A stretch of DNA of 64,000 bases from Vitellaria paradoxa (lineage: Eukaryota > Streptophyta > Magnoliopsida > Ericales > Sapotaceae): contig CM034236.1 of NCBI GenBank assembly GCA_019916065.1, positions 16,073,167-16,137,166 on the forward strand, in the 5' to 3' direction. The notes under the pieces were generated by a model. It was not told the origin of the DNA and did no database searches. It was given only the letters and a program-made list of their open reading frames with translations. Position numbers and translations under genes: made by a program. Position 1 is the first letter of the stretch. Each line of letters begins with the position of its first letter. This document shows positions 37,501-52,500 of this stretch, in pieces.

Positions 37501-40500
37501 TATCTCATCTTTGGCAACAAATATAATTAATTGTGTATACTCTATGCACCTTAGTTGCACCCACGCTCACGTCTTATGTGGGTGGTATACTATATTTATT
37601 AGGGGAAAAGTGTGGGGGCAGAAACATCTTTGGAGGAGGACATAAATCTACTTCATATGGTGAAAACCTAACTCAATTACCTCGGAGTAAGCGAGAACCA
37701 TACATCCCTTGAATTCCCTGTGTTATCCAGATGCCTCTTTTATCCAAGTTAACTAAGAAGCATCCACCAACATTGATTTTAAGGGATCCATCTGGATACA
37801 TCTTACCATCAGTTTCTTTCATTTTCTAATAAGTAGGTCTTCCATCACCATATAATAAAAAATAAAATTTTCATTTTGGTAGAATCAAAAATCAGTGTTT
37901 TGGTCAACATGAAGTCAAAAACGTTTCAGAGATGTTTCAAAAGCAATGATTTCTCTTCTATTTAACTCACGAATTAAAATGGTGAACATATGGGAAGTTT
38001 GTAGCTATAGATTTTACACGAAGACAAGATTCAATTCGTTAGTTGTTGCAGTTTCTGCAAACTCTAGAGGGAAATGTGCTGGAAACACTTAATCAAACTA
38101 AAGCACAGTCTATAAAATTGGTTTCTAATATGATTGCAATGCGATGGCTCTCAGAAATTACATTATTTTGCAATAGTTATACTCAAAATTGTCCCTCTTT
38201 GTACTTCTCTTTAATAGAATTTTAATTCCCATGTACAAAAAAAAAAAAAAAAAAGGAAAGCAATATGTAAGAACAATAAGTATGCTAACCTTCATGCAGA
38301 GCATCGATAGTCGAATGCAGATCCTGACGCTCTTTCTCAAGGCTTGACATTTTCCTTCTGTGAAAATTGACATAAAACATGGAAAGGCTATTGTCAATTA
38401 TTTAATCATGCTAAGACAACAAACTGGAAATTACCCCATCCACTTATAAAATGTTTTGAACCAAGATGAATCATGTAAATTGTGGAGAAAGAAAAAGAAA
38501 ATACTTCCTGGAGCAATACCACTGCAGTATTTGGATGGGGAAAAAGGAAAATAAAAATAACAAACGTTGACAGTAGGAAAAGAAGCAAGTGACCATGTGC
38601 AAGTCACCGGTTGCCACCTTCATCTCAAATGTGCAAGGTTATATTATATAAGAACTATAAATTATGACAAGAAAAATACTGAATCAATTTTTTGATCACT
38701 ATGAATGACTCAGCATGTGTGTCAATCTGTCATTAATAGTTGTTATTTGTATTTTCAAGCATAAGAGTATCACAGAAAAGAGAAATAGTGAGAATTTTTC
38801 ATAGATAACCAATTCACAATTGCATGTCAATGCCCAACATGCTTCATGCTATCTCATAAAAGTCAGAAACTGACCTATTAAAGCATATCCTTTGCTTAAG
38901 GAAATGATGCAACAAACAAGTATACTAAAAAATATTTTTCCTTTCTGAGGGTGAGCCTAGACAGAACAGTAAGATTGCTGCTTTGAAACCTGGAGGCCAT
39001 GGATACAATACTGGAAACAATATCTAGTTATTAGGGGTAAGACTTTGTGCATTCTCACTTCCCAAACCAGGCATAGGCAGAAGTCACGTGCATTAGGCCA
39101 TCCTTTTCAAAAATATATATATTTTTCTTTTATGTTCCTTTTCAAATAGTAGGTAGTCAAAAGTTAAATCATACTTAATCCATAGCTATTAAAGTTATAT
39201 CATTGTCCACAACCAAGTGCATCTGCGAGCAAGATAAAGAGTATGATAGAATGCACTTCTTTAATACACTGCTATGCGATGTAAATAAGCCAAGACACTT
39301 GTTGTGAGTATTAAATAATAATATAAGTAACAAATACTATCCTCTCTAAACAACTAAAGCTTTTAGGTGAAATGGTTCAATTCTTAATAGTATCAGAGCA
39401 AACAAAATTAAACCATACAGCAACTTCTGGTGCATTCTCGAACTCTGACCACATGCGAGGGGTGCGTTAAAGGTATAAAATAATAATACAAACAACAAAA
39501 TTGACTCCCCCCTCCAAATAGCTTGAGTTTTTAGGTGATATGGTGGCTAAGGGCATTCGCGTTAGCTTCTCTTAAGCTATTCTCAAGAATAGAGTAAAAA
39601 CAATTTTAGAGATTTTTTTATTTAACATCATCCATCGGGTTCTCTAAATATTCACTTAACCAAACCAAACCAAGCCTTTTCCCACTAGGTGGTCTTTAAA
39701 TATTCACTAAAATTAAAAAAAAAAATACAGTACCCCTCTAAATGTAGAGAGCTGCAGTAAAATATCCTTTAAAATAGTTTGTAGAGATCTTGAAGTGGGC
39801 CTATTTTTCACTCTCTCTATTTTTGAGAAAAGAACAGGTTTAAAGAAACTAATATGAATACCCTAACAGCTTAACATCACTAACAATACATAGAACACAA
39901 TATTATGATTGTGCATGATTTAGTCATTAATGAACTATTTAAGGCTACAATATCAAAATCTTCATAAATAATTACTAAATTCCTTGCAATCAGCAAACAA
40001 TCATGCATTGTTACGTTATGGAAACAAATAATTATCCATGCACATCATTAGATGATGCTAACTCCATCCAAGAATAAAGAAATTAAAGTAAGCGAAAACT
40101 AAAGGAATGATATCACAAAATTCACCCTTCATTGTCAAAAAGATAAGGCATACTTTATTGAGCAAATTTCTGCTTGTGAGTTTTCCAATTCTCTCTCCAA
40201 TTTCAGCTCACTTGATCTTAGTCTCAGTGCCTGCCAAAATAAATTAGATAGCACATTAAATAAAGTTACGAGAGAGAGAGAGAGAGAGAGAGGGGCCTCC
40301 TGCAAAAATTTTGGTAAAACTCAGTATAATGAAGATCTAACATGCACGAAAAAAATTGAAATATCATAAAAACAAATAGTAAGTTGACACAATTTTCCAA
40401 AACTAATAGAAATGAATTTCATTTTTTTTTTTTTAACAAGGGCAATATCCACAAAAGTACAGAAAAAACTTTAGGGGACACATTATCTTACTAGTCCTAG

Positions 40501-43500
40501 AAGAAGATTGATCGAAACCATGAAACACTCCCATTTGCTAACCATTTCTTATTGCTCCTTAATTTTACAAAGGAGAAAAGTTCCCAAAAACTCTTCTAAA
40601 TATATGAAATATTCATGTTGGACACCTAACACTTTGGGTATGGAGTATGTACAGGAGTATGTACAAGAACAAATCTAAGGGTGTGATGCGGGGAGAAGAT
40701 GGTAATAAGATTCTTCTATGAAAGTTTCCTACTTTATTTTGGATAATCATCAAAAATTGTATTTAGCTATTGGCATTAATTTAGAATATTGTCAATTTTT
40801 ACTTCTGTGAATTTAGATAATGGGCCACACAAAAATATATTTCATGATGAAGGTCAATTTAAGAATGATGAGTTGCAAGGGCAGATTCTATCAGTTGAAA
40901 CAAATTTTGAAATTGAAAGTGCTCATGGAGAACAATCAATCAAGATATCTTCTTATTACAACGATCCATTCTTAAATTGATTTTTATGAAGATTCATCGA
41001 TTATGCAATTGAAGATATTTTTGAAGATTTTAGTTGATATTTTGGGGGAAAACTATTTTCCTCCGTGGTTTGACAATATCTCAATGCCTAAAAATCAATG
41101 GAGTATAAAAGTCCAAACTCAAGGATGAATTCTTTCCAAGAGGGGGAGAATGATGTAGGGTGAAAATGATAATAAGGTTCTACTATGGAAGTTTCTTACT
41201 TTATTTTGGATACTCGTCAAAAATTGTATTCAACTGTTAGGATTAATTTAGAATATTTACTTATTTTAAATATGTTTCTAGAATAGTTTATTTAAATTAG
41301 GTATCAAGTTAAGAATATTCCAATAATAGAAATAATTTAGTTTCCATATTTTATATTATATAGTTTCTTGTTTTCTTGTTAGGATTTATATTTAAGCATT
41401 GTAAACCTATGGATTCAAGGAGCTTTTGGATTAATTAATATAATATTATACGCTTTTTCCTCTATTGTTCTAAGTGGTTTTTGTAATCGTAGCAATAGTT
41501 TGCCTGCCTACTGCGAGTTCTGTCTATTTAGAAATTCACTATTTGTGCGAAAGGTGTCTGATTCGAGCTCCCTATCATCACACGTTACATCAGGGTGGCG
41601 GAGGAGAGTGGGCACCCCTCAAGCTCTAGAAAATCCATAAAGGTCTAGTGCAACTTTAGCAAAAATTCTAAATACTCCTTAAGGTTCGCCACCTCAAATT
41701 TTTTCCAAAACTCCTATATACCCACCCTTTTTCATAATTTTTCAACCTTGCCCCACCGCATATCAAATCCTAGATCCATCCTTGGACATATACAAGTCCA
41801 ACATATAGTTTGACATTCAACAACAAGCATAGCTGCTAATTTGAGGTGCCGTATAATTATGCGTAAAACTTTCATATTATGCATAAAATGCACTACGATA
41901 CCTTGTGAAAACCAATAGAAACTAAAAGAAATATATTCAAGCAATATGAATATTTTTCTGTTTCTCCATGTCCTTGGACATGAAAATGAAATGAATCTAA
42001 CACATATCCCAGTTCATACATCATAGTAACCAATAATGCATTTCACCTAAAATAATTAGAGTTGGATGCAAAATTTTAATTAAAGCTGATCAAATAAAAA
42101 AAAGTCCTCAAAATTTTCTCCTGGCAATGAGTAATATTCTATCAAACATTCTATGTTCCCTTAATTTTGACATTTTGTAAGTAGATCTGCCAGAAGCAGC
42201 ATTCATTAAGCCAAGTATAAAACTCTAAGAGCATTAAGCCAAGAATTTGCTACCTCAAGGTAGTTTTTTATCTATTTGGTGTGTGATTCATGGGAAATTT
42301 CTTAGCATTTATAATCTAATAGTAAGAAGGATTACTGTAAATTGGTATTGCCAATATAATAAAGATAATAAGACTATTGACTACTTTTTTGTTCATTACA
42401 TATGGTCTCAAGAGTAGTGGAAATTGGCTTTATGTTGTTTTAGATTGTCTTGGGTTTTTCCCATAATGCTTAATTTTGAGTCCTGGTGGGGACAAGAATC
42501 CAAAAAAAAGGAAGAAAGCTTGGCGGATTAAGTGGTTGTTGTGGGATGAGCAGAACTGAAAGTCTTTTCAGGATACTGAATTATCTTTGTATGAATTGAA
42601 AATTACATTTTTCTTTAATTTATATAAATGGATTTTGGTGGTGTAGCTCCAGTTTTGTATCCTTTTTTGAAGAAATGGATGTCTAGCATTGACCTTGAGA
42701 GTTACTTTTTTTGGTAATTGGGTGGCCTCCCCTTGATGTCTTTTACGAATAAACTATCTCTATTTGGGGGGGAAAAAATGTCAGCTGACTAGCTGGAAAC
42801 TACTGCAGAATCCTTTATAGGATACAAACAATTTTATGAATCATTTCTTTTCATGCATATTAACTTATTTTTTCACTTATTTGTTGGCAAGTAAGAAATG
42901 TTCACTTATTATATACATAGATATATGCATGCAGATATAATAGAGGGAGGCATTCTTAATATATGCAGCTTACATCTTAACAGGTGGCAAAGCATCCTCA
43001 AATTGAAAATAAAGAAAACCCACCATTTTATCCTAGTCATTCTCTAAGATGGTAATAGTTCTATTAAGAAATTCCCACAGATAGTCCACCAGTCTATGAG
43101 GAAGAAATACCTTTCTCCCTCCATTTTTAATTTCTATGATAAAAGTTCTCTCCCACCAGATGATAGCTTGGTTCATTTTGAGCAGCACATCAGCAAACAA
43201 TACATTCAGTTATATCATGAAAGCTTAATGTACAAAATTACATCTTTGCAAAAGCTACATGCATTCAAAGAAGTGGATGGACAATGAAGGAAATGATACT
43301 AAGCCCATAAGAAAGAGCTTTACAGAAAGGAAAGAAGTAAAATCCTATTTGGATAGATACAGAAAGCAAAACTATAATCACCACAGACATGAACTACCTT
43401 CTCTTCTAAGCCAATAACTTCAGAAGCCAACAACTTGGCACGTTCATCCGCTGCATTACATTCTAGTTGAGCATTTGTGTATTCCACATTCACAGACTGA

Positions 43501-46500
43501 AGTTCCACCTGCCCCAGTCAACGATGGCCCCATCACCAAACAATGACAACTTGGGGGGGGGGGTGTTGGAGCAGGGGAATATTGAAGACAAATATCATGA
43601 AGAATGAATAAAAAGCTTTGGTTATTATGTTATAATTGATTCCATGCATACATTACTAAAGAATAAAACCCTACAAACTGCTGATTGTCTAACAGCAGCA
43701 ATTTATTTCTCCGGAAAATTGCATTAAACCTATGTTGATTGCTCCTTAGCATGGGAGGAATTAAAGAACGGAAAAATTGAGCATGTAATGAAGATAGAAC
43801 AATAAATCAGGAAAAAAAAGGGGGCCAATTCAAACTTTGTATAACTAAATTTTGGATTGAGTTTAGTTTTAGTTCACTTTATTTTCAAGTTAATGTACCA
43901 TTTTTATAGTGTTTTATCACCTTCAGTGGCAATGTCATTTGAATAAGTTCAAGGCTAGCAGACCATGGGCTATAGACAGCAATTTAATCCATAGGTTTTA
44001 TTTTGAATCTGCAAGTTTTTTTGCCTTTATACATGGTCTTCATCTTGTCAAACACTGTCCTGTAAGCCAAAGTTTCAAACGTGCCAATTGAAATCCAAGT
44101 TCTTAGCAGGGATCAAATTTTCTTCTGAATAGGTTGTTTCAATTAGAACCAAAATGGAAACATTTAGAGCCCGTTTGACAACGTTGTCGTTTTTTTGTTG
44201 TTGTTTTTCTGTTGCCGTTTTGTATTTTTTGTTTTCTGTTGCCGTTTATTTTTTCTGAAATGAAAACTGAAACTGCGTTTGGAAATACAAGTTTATTTAT
44301 AATTATTAATTTTTTTATTTTAGAAAATATTTAATTTTATTAGTTTTAAAAATTTAATAGAAATTAATAAAATATATTTTTATATTAATTTAATATAATT
44401 AATTAAATTAATACAGTAAATTATTTATTAAAATCATTTAATTCAATAAATATAAAATATATTAAATTATATTATTTATTAAAATTAGTTTAATAAAATA
44501 TATTTCATATTAAATAAATAATTAAATTAGATTAATTATTAAATTAAATTATTTATTTTTAAATTAATTAAAATCATTTAATGATTTATTAGAATAATTT
44601 AATAAAATATATTTTATATAAATTAAATTAATTAAATCATAAATAATTTAATTTAATTATGATATTTATTTAAAATAATTTAATAATTATTATTAAATTA
44701 AATTAAAAATTAATTTAATTTAATTATTGATTATTAATTATTTTATATAAATTAATTCAATTATTAAATTAAATTAATTAATTATGATATTTATTTCAGA
44801 TAATTTGGCAATAATTAATTAATTTATTTTTACTATATATTAAAAATAATTTATATAATTAATTTAATTTATTGAATTTAATTATATTATTTATTAAAAT
44901 AACTTATTTTAATAAAATATTTGAATAAAATAATTTATTTTTATGTAATGTAAGAAAAATAGATAAAGTTTTAAAATTGACAAAATATTGACAACAGAAA
45001 AGAAAACCAGAGTGAAAACATCATTTTTCTGTTTACGTTTTTCAGTTTATGTTTTTATTTTTTTTGTAAACAAAAAAACTTAAACAAGTTTATCAAACAT
45101 GTTTCTGTTGCGAGTTTACAAAATTTTGAAAATAAAAACAGAAAACGAAAACGTTACCAAACGGGGCCTTAGGAAATGTTTATGGAACATTTGGAAAGTG
45201 ACAAATACAAAAATGCATAAAAATATTTATAACTATAAATTAATATATATCATATAACATATAATAAAGCAGGATCGCAGTTAACAAAATTGTGCCACGT
45301 GACACCTTATTAGGTATTATAGTTGTGGCATGTGTCTTTCAAAATAATTAATTTTATTAATTAATCATTATCTTCATATCCTAAATATTACGTATCACTT
45401 AATACTACAATTTATCTCTAAGTTGAATTCTTCATGGATATCACTTAATATTGCAATTGTGTTAACTGGATATCACTTAATATTGAATTCTAAGTTGAAT
45501 TCTTCATGTTTATTTTAATCTTGGCCCTCGCTCAAATTTCTACGTGCACCACTTATTTCAACCCATGAGTAAAAGAAATGTTAATTGGTTCCTTAGTCCT
45601 GATTCCTAGAATAATTAGGTGACATCTTGCAGAGTGTAAGTATCCACATTCTTCCCATTGAGGAAGGTGTGCTCTGAGAATAAGAGTAACATGGTACTTT
45701 GAGAATACAAGGCAATCAACTCAACTTTATATGGCTGCAAGATTTAAAATTTTCACCAATGGAAATTTGATAAAATAAACTCACTTTTCAATGTAAGGAC
45801 ATGATTGATACTAACCAGTTGGGCCTTGATTTCCTCTTGCAACATTTCCATGTCAGATTTTAGTTGGTTGACAACTCTTCCCTGACAAGGAAAGAAATAC
45901 GTCAACCGAAAGCATAATGCCATCAAGTGAAATCAAGGAGAAATGCAAAACTTAAGCAAATAGGTGCAGATGAATAATATACATTAAAGTACACGTGGAA
46001 TTGGAAAAGACTATGATTAGCCATAATGGTTTACTTGAATGTTGGACTTCGGCCTACAAATCACATGTTGAGAGTATAAAATATTAATAATTTATAAAGC
46101 TATTCCTTTCCCTAACAGGTTAAGTTCTTAGGTGATATCAAATTAGGCAATAATCCTCAATTCAAAGTAACTCTAGAAAGTGTAATGAGGCATCTTCAAA
46201 TTATAAAATAGTAATAAATAATAAAGTTGTTTAGATGAGATGGTAACTAACAGTTTAACATCACCAACCAATTTAACTCCATGTTTAAAGTTGGCCTACG
46301 TCTTGGTTTCCATAAATACTTTCAAACAAAATCAAGATTCACCCATGCAACACAAGGTATTTCTTTAAGCGTGCTTGAGTGGAGATACAGTCAAAAGAAA
46401 ATAAACACAAAATATAATGGTACAGAACCCGTAACTGATAAAGTTGGTCAAATGCTTATCATGGCTAAAATGTTTTTAATCATGCCTGTTGTGAATTTTT

Positions 46501-49500
46501 ATGCAAACCCAAGTTCTCAAATGTTTCTTATCATGCCTATCATGGTACAGACCCATAGAAATTAAACACCAAACATGTATACTGCTGTCAAAGAAATTTG
46601 AAAGAAAATAAACTTCCCAAGAAAGAAATATATATCTTTTTCATTTCCACATAAATAGTGCTGTGAACCAAAACATGCAGGTAATCCAAGGTTAATCTGT
46701 TGACATCGGGGCCATTTACATTGCTAAATACATATGAGCATGCCCTGTGAATATAATGCGTACATATGTCTAATGACACATCATCTTTGAATACAACAGT
46801 CACAAACAGTTAAATGCATACTTATAGATCCAACAATCATCAGTACTAGCCAACCTGTTGATTGTAACTATCAGTCAGTGATGAATTTTCAGCAGCTAAA
46901 GATTCGGCTAAAGATCGTGAGGCCTCGAGAGTTCGCTGCAACGAGAACTTCTCCTGTGTCAAATCTTCAATATGCTGCCAAAAGGGGGGGAAAATAAAAA
47001 TAAATAAACAAACGTAAGAAATACAACGTTTGGCTAAAAGATAGATACATCCAAAGCTCCAATCTCTGATGGAAAAAACTTGTTCGTTTATGCCTGATGG
47101 AAAAGCTCTTTTATGCATGTATGTGTATCTGTTTGGGAACGTGGAGTAGGGGGATAAGGCACTATATACACTAAAAGACCAAAGGAGGCATAACCCACAT
47201 GCAAACAGAGTATTCAGGAGATTAAAATTATTTGGCCCTTTCAAAAATTTATATGCTTAGAGGACTAATGTATGAACAATATCATAGAACTTCCAGAACA
47301 GAAAATATATGAACCTGCTCCAGCGCAGCAAAATCTTCATCTTGTTTTCGTGAATAAAAATCATGTTCTATATCCTCACTGTTCTCATTGACAGCATTCC
47401 TATACTTGTCATCTCCATTTCCAGCAGAAACTGATGATATGGAATTGTCAAACGAACCAGAAACACTTGGAGCCCTCAACTTTGAGAAAAGTTGAATTGT
47501 TTGAGTCTCAGTAATTGATTTCTCAGAAGTAGATGATGCCAAAACATTCATGTCATGAACTTTTGAACTTAACCGTACCCTCCCTGGTTCAGTAAGTGGA
47601 ACTTTTGGCATGTTAATAGAATCACAGAAAGATGGACGAGATCTCCAAGCATTAGTTTCAGCTACAGCTGGATAAAATGGTACACAATTAGATGAACTTC
47701 TGACATCAAAATTGAAAGCAGTAGATTGAGATTCAGATGGCCGCAACAGTGTGCTGTTACCACTGGGAAAATGACCAATAAAGTTGCTAAACTTTCTTTC
47801 CCTGGTATCATCATTCGCAATATTTCTATATTCCGGAACAGCATGCATGTTTTGGGCTCCCTCAAAAGAAGATTCTGCAATCTTGGCAAGAGGGTGACTA
47901 GAATCTACCACAAAGAACACCATACTGTTGTCAGTTTATCCTCCAATATATGTATATAGAGAACAAACAGACGAGAAAAACAACATTACCTTCATGTAAG
48001 GAGGACATCAGGCCACTAGCCAGTGGACTGGTATGACCAAACCTGTTTTGCAGTAGGAAACTGCTAGTATTCTCAGGAAAGGTATTTCCAAAATTAACAT
48101 GAGAACTTGGAGGACTTGTAACCATAAAATCTTTTATATGACTATCATTATCCTTTGAATGGGCTTCTTCCAACCCATAAGGACTAGGTTGGCTGGAATT
48201 GCCATCAAGTTCCCAGATCAATTTAGGATGAAAAGCAACAGATTGATCAGTCCCAATCCCATATCCATGGCTTCCTGAGGTTCCAGTAGAAATGTTGTAG
48301 TCATAGTTTTTCTCTTGAGGCTGAGAGTAATAATTCCCATTTATCACTCCAGCCGAGTGTAGCTCATTATACTTACCAAATTCTTGAACTTTAGCAGGTG
48401 GCTGCATTGTTTCTGCTGAAAATACATTATAATAGTTTGTTGGCAAGGTTAGATTAGCATGTACATCGTAAGAACCTAGCTCATTGTTCTGGACAAACTC
48501 CATTGATTTGTTTTCATCACCAATAACTAGATGAGACGGCTCAACAACTGTTTCACTAAGTCCATCAGATGTAACAGCTCCATTTGAATCCGTAATCCTT
48601 ACGCGTTGATTATCTAAAGGTCGTTTGTCATGTCCATCAACATTAGCAGTACGAAGGTGATTTACAGGCACAGATTTTCCACCTCTTTCTGCTGCTTTCT
48701 TTTTACGAAACTCTTCCAGCTGCAAAACAAGATAAAAGCATCCAGAGCAAGGATTAAAAGTTCATCTTGGTATGGTGTTTTAGTTAATATGAAAATGGAA
48801 ATATTTCAAAAGTGTTTCAGGAATGTTTCGAGATTGGCACAAAAATATTAGAATATCTAGAAATGTTTATAAATAGGCATTAAAATCCATCTAAATATAC
48901 AAAAGCTTAGCAACAAAATAATTAAGAAACTTATTATTTTGGTAAATTATCCTATAGTTTTTGTGTGCTTCACTATATTTCAATGGAAACATTAGAATTA
49001 TTCCATTAGTGTTCAATTTGGGTCTGTTTGGAGACGGAAATTTTTCAATGATTTCATGGAAAATAAATGATATTTTTATCATTAATCCCGAGCAAAGATT
49101 AACCAACGAGAAGAAATTATATGAGGAGTGACAAAATAATTATATAGGAGAAGACACCAATATGTAACTAAAACATATAAAGTGATACAAGCATGCCTCC
49201 AATTGCAAAACCTCCTCATGCCTCCAATTGCAAAACCACCCAAGGAGATAGAATGAAGGGGCAGTAATGATCACGAATAAATTCAACGGACAAAGACCGT
49301 TCACAATCTAAAAGGTCCATCCCACCATCTCCCAACCAGTAGATCTGGGAAAATGCAACACAAATGATGAATGAAGGCATACTCAACCCTTACCCCTATG
49401 AAGTAAACATGAATCCAACAAGCCGTTTTCCCTATTTTTGCTAGCATCAATAACAAACTAATCCATCTCCACAAAGAAATAGAACTTGAAAGGAGATGGC

Positions 49501-52500
49501 TCTAGGGGATTAGTCCCACTGAAGGAGGGGATACCTTTACTATTAGAGAGAGAGAGAGAGATTGTATCTTGCTAGACCTTGGAGCACAATTGAATGGCCA
49601 TTAGTAGCATCTACTTGACCAGCAGCCAACAAATATCATACAGTAAACTCTCCAGCCCATTGACATGATTACCAAGGTTACTTCCATTTAAGCCACTTAT
49701 TCTCAAAGAGCATAAACCAAAGTTAAACTTACCACAGAAGGGGTATGTTTCCACAGAACAACGGTATGCCTAACAATATTTGCACAAAGATTTAAGAAAA
49801 CCAATCCCTTTGAAGCAACAAAATAATGTAGCCATGATTGAAGATCAAATTTTGTGAGCAAAAGGAGGAAGTCCAGGTTTCAAAGAGAATTCAAGGGGCT
49901 GCTTTGAGCAGATTTTTCATATTATTTCACTCCCCAATTTTACAAAAAAGCCGCCAGTATTGTTAACTCTCAAACCAAGTTTGCATTATTGATTTAACTT
50001 CTATGAGGCATTGGATGCTAATGGGGTCAACTAATTATAATAATACTGTTACTTGAGGTGAAGACAAGCAAGGGTAATGGTATAGAATAATTAGAAATTA
50101 ACAAATAAAAGGCATAGCTAATTTAGCAATGAGTAGCTTGCTTGGGACCAAGTTTAGTATAACGATTTGTATAGCCGATATGATAAGATTCTTCTGAAGT
50201 TATTTTGGTGAAAAAATCCCCACCCATTCAACCCAAAAAAAAAGTGGGAGCATAAAATCCTAATATCTGCAACAGAAACTTGCACCCACAAACAAATTGG
50301 ATGTTTTGGGATTTAGAATTCCCCAAATTGTAAAGTCCTAAAGAATCGATGGATATAAATCCACAATATTTTTGTTTTATAATTGATTTCCAAGTTATTT
50401 TCTTTGAAATTACAGTGTGCTTCTGCATGGATGAAGTGCACACTGTTTAGGCCTAGCCAAAAACTAAACCAACCATAGTCCTCCAAATGACAAATTGAAA
50501 CATTGCTTCTAAAGCATAGAACTGAACCACACCAAACAACAAAACTAAGATTCAATTAAACTCAACCCATGGGTGTACTGTTTTATTAATCATTTTAACA
50601 AGGAAGTAAACATTTTTGAAGTTCAATATTTCGACATCCCATATTTGAAGCGCAATGCTTCAATAATAGTCAAATGGGCCAAAAAAGTAGCCAAGTGAAT
50701 CATCAAAACAACTGAACTCAACATTTGGAATTTTAAAGTGAGACCTCCTTCAATCATGAGAAAAGGTAATTTGTTTTACTTCCAAACCGATGTGGGTTAG
50801 GGGAATGTCAAACAAAATAGACGCTACATCTGTGGCCTATTTATGAGTCAATGTATGAGATGTATCTCACTTCTGGTAATCCATATAAAGTTTTGTGCCT
50901 CATTTCCTATGAAGCCTACTCACACTTTTAGATTCCCTAAATACCCTTTAGCTACCCACTTTTTTCTTAAAAATAACTGCTACTAATGATATTAATTCAA
51001 AATAGCGAAAGAATATGTTGGAGATATGAAGAAACAAATGACAGAAGAGAAGACACACATGTAGTGTGTCTACGTATCTCCGCCCCTAGTCTAGGATTAA
51101 TGCACTGGGAAATAGATTCTCCTCATAGACCAATGTCGGCAAGAGAGCTTTAAATTTTATGTTATACACTCAAATATGTCAAAGTTGATTACTAAAATTG
51201 CAAGCATCACCCAGTTCTTATTTGGTCAATTCTTGGGTTGACCTAGTGACACCAACACATTAACTCACAACATAAAAGGGTAATTGAAAGGTTCCATAAA
51301 TGACTAGCATGGTGGAAACAAAGATACTTATCCAATAAGGCTAGAGTAACTTTGATTAGGAGTACACTATTAGCCTCCCAACTTATTTTATGTCCCTCTT
51401 TACACTGTCGGGGGGTGTACTGAGATTGATAGTAAAATTACAACGAGTTCTTATTGGGAGGTATGGAAGAAGGGTTTAAAAACCCTTTGGTTGACTGGGA
51501 GACAATTTATCTTCTGGCGAAGGAAGGTGGAGCAAGTATTCATGATTTGAAAAAATTTAGGCACCGTTTGGAGCTCCACAAAACAAAAAAAATCTCCAAC
51601 AATCTCTATTTTGTTTCCTGCCATTACTAACTTACAGATTCCCGCCTTTACTAATTTCACTTAAAAAAACCAAAAATTCGGAAAGAGGTTAACCGAATGC
51701 GCAAATTTTTTTAACAATCATATTCTTCCAGTTGAAAGCTTTCAAACGAGTACCATTGTTGCTATTTTTTATGAATTTTTTTGAATCCGTGGGAACGGAT
51801 TTGGAAAACTATTCCCACGGTTTTGAAAAAATGAGTGTTATTTTTTGAATCCGTTAGAACGGTTTTACCAAACCGTTCTAACGAATTTTTCCACCAAAAT
51901 TAACTCAAATCACGTTTTTTCTTGTTTTTTCTTGTTTTTTACCACTCCAAACGCCACCTTAATATGGCACTATCAGGAAAGTGGTGTTGGAGATTTTGTA
52001 TTGAAAGAGAGAGAATGTGGAGGGCCATTTTAGTAAAATATGAGTTGGTGTGTGTGTTTATATCACAAAACCAGTAAAGGCTTCTTATAGAGTTAGCCTA
52101 TGGAAGGGCATTAGATAGCATTGAGAGGAACTAAGAGATGGGTTGAGCTGAAAAGTTGGTTGTGGGAAAAGGTTAATTTTGGAGCTTTAATTGGAATGGG
52201 GTGAAGAGGTTGATGGATCTTTTCCCCAATATTTACAAGTTTGATGCGAACTTGTGTGGAAAATTATTGGGTGACTAGTGGGAATACCTCAACATCGAAT
52301 GTTGCTCTTTGAAGGCATCTCCAGGACTAGGAAGTGGAGAGGTATGTTGTTCTTTTTGGGATAATACCAAGATTTGAAGGTGGGAGGTGGGACTAATGAG
52401 GTGATTTAGACTACATCCAAGTCCAAGAAAATTGAGGTGAGGTCTTATTACCAGTATTTAGGGTCAATAGGATAGGACCTTTCCATGGGGCAAAATTTGG

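Noticed and set aside
46281..46565. 94-codon plus-strand frame in BLISTER intron 4
   Set aside because: Antisense intronic sequence with internal near-repeats (MFLIMP twice) and no domain.
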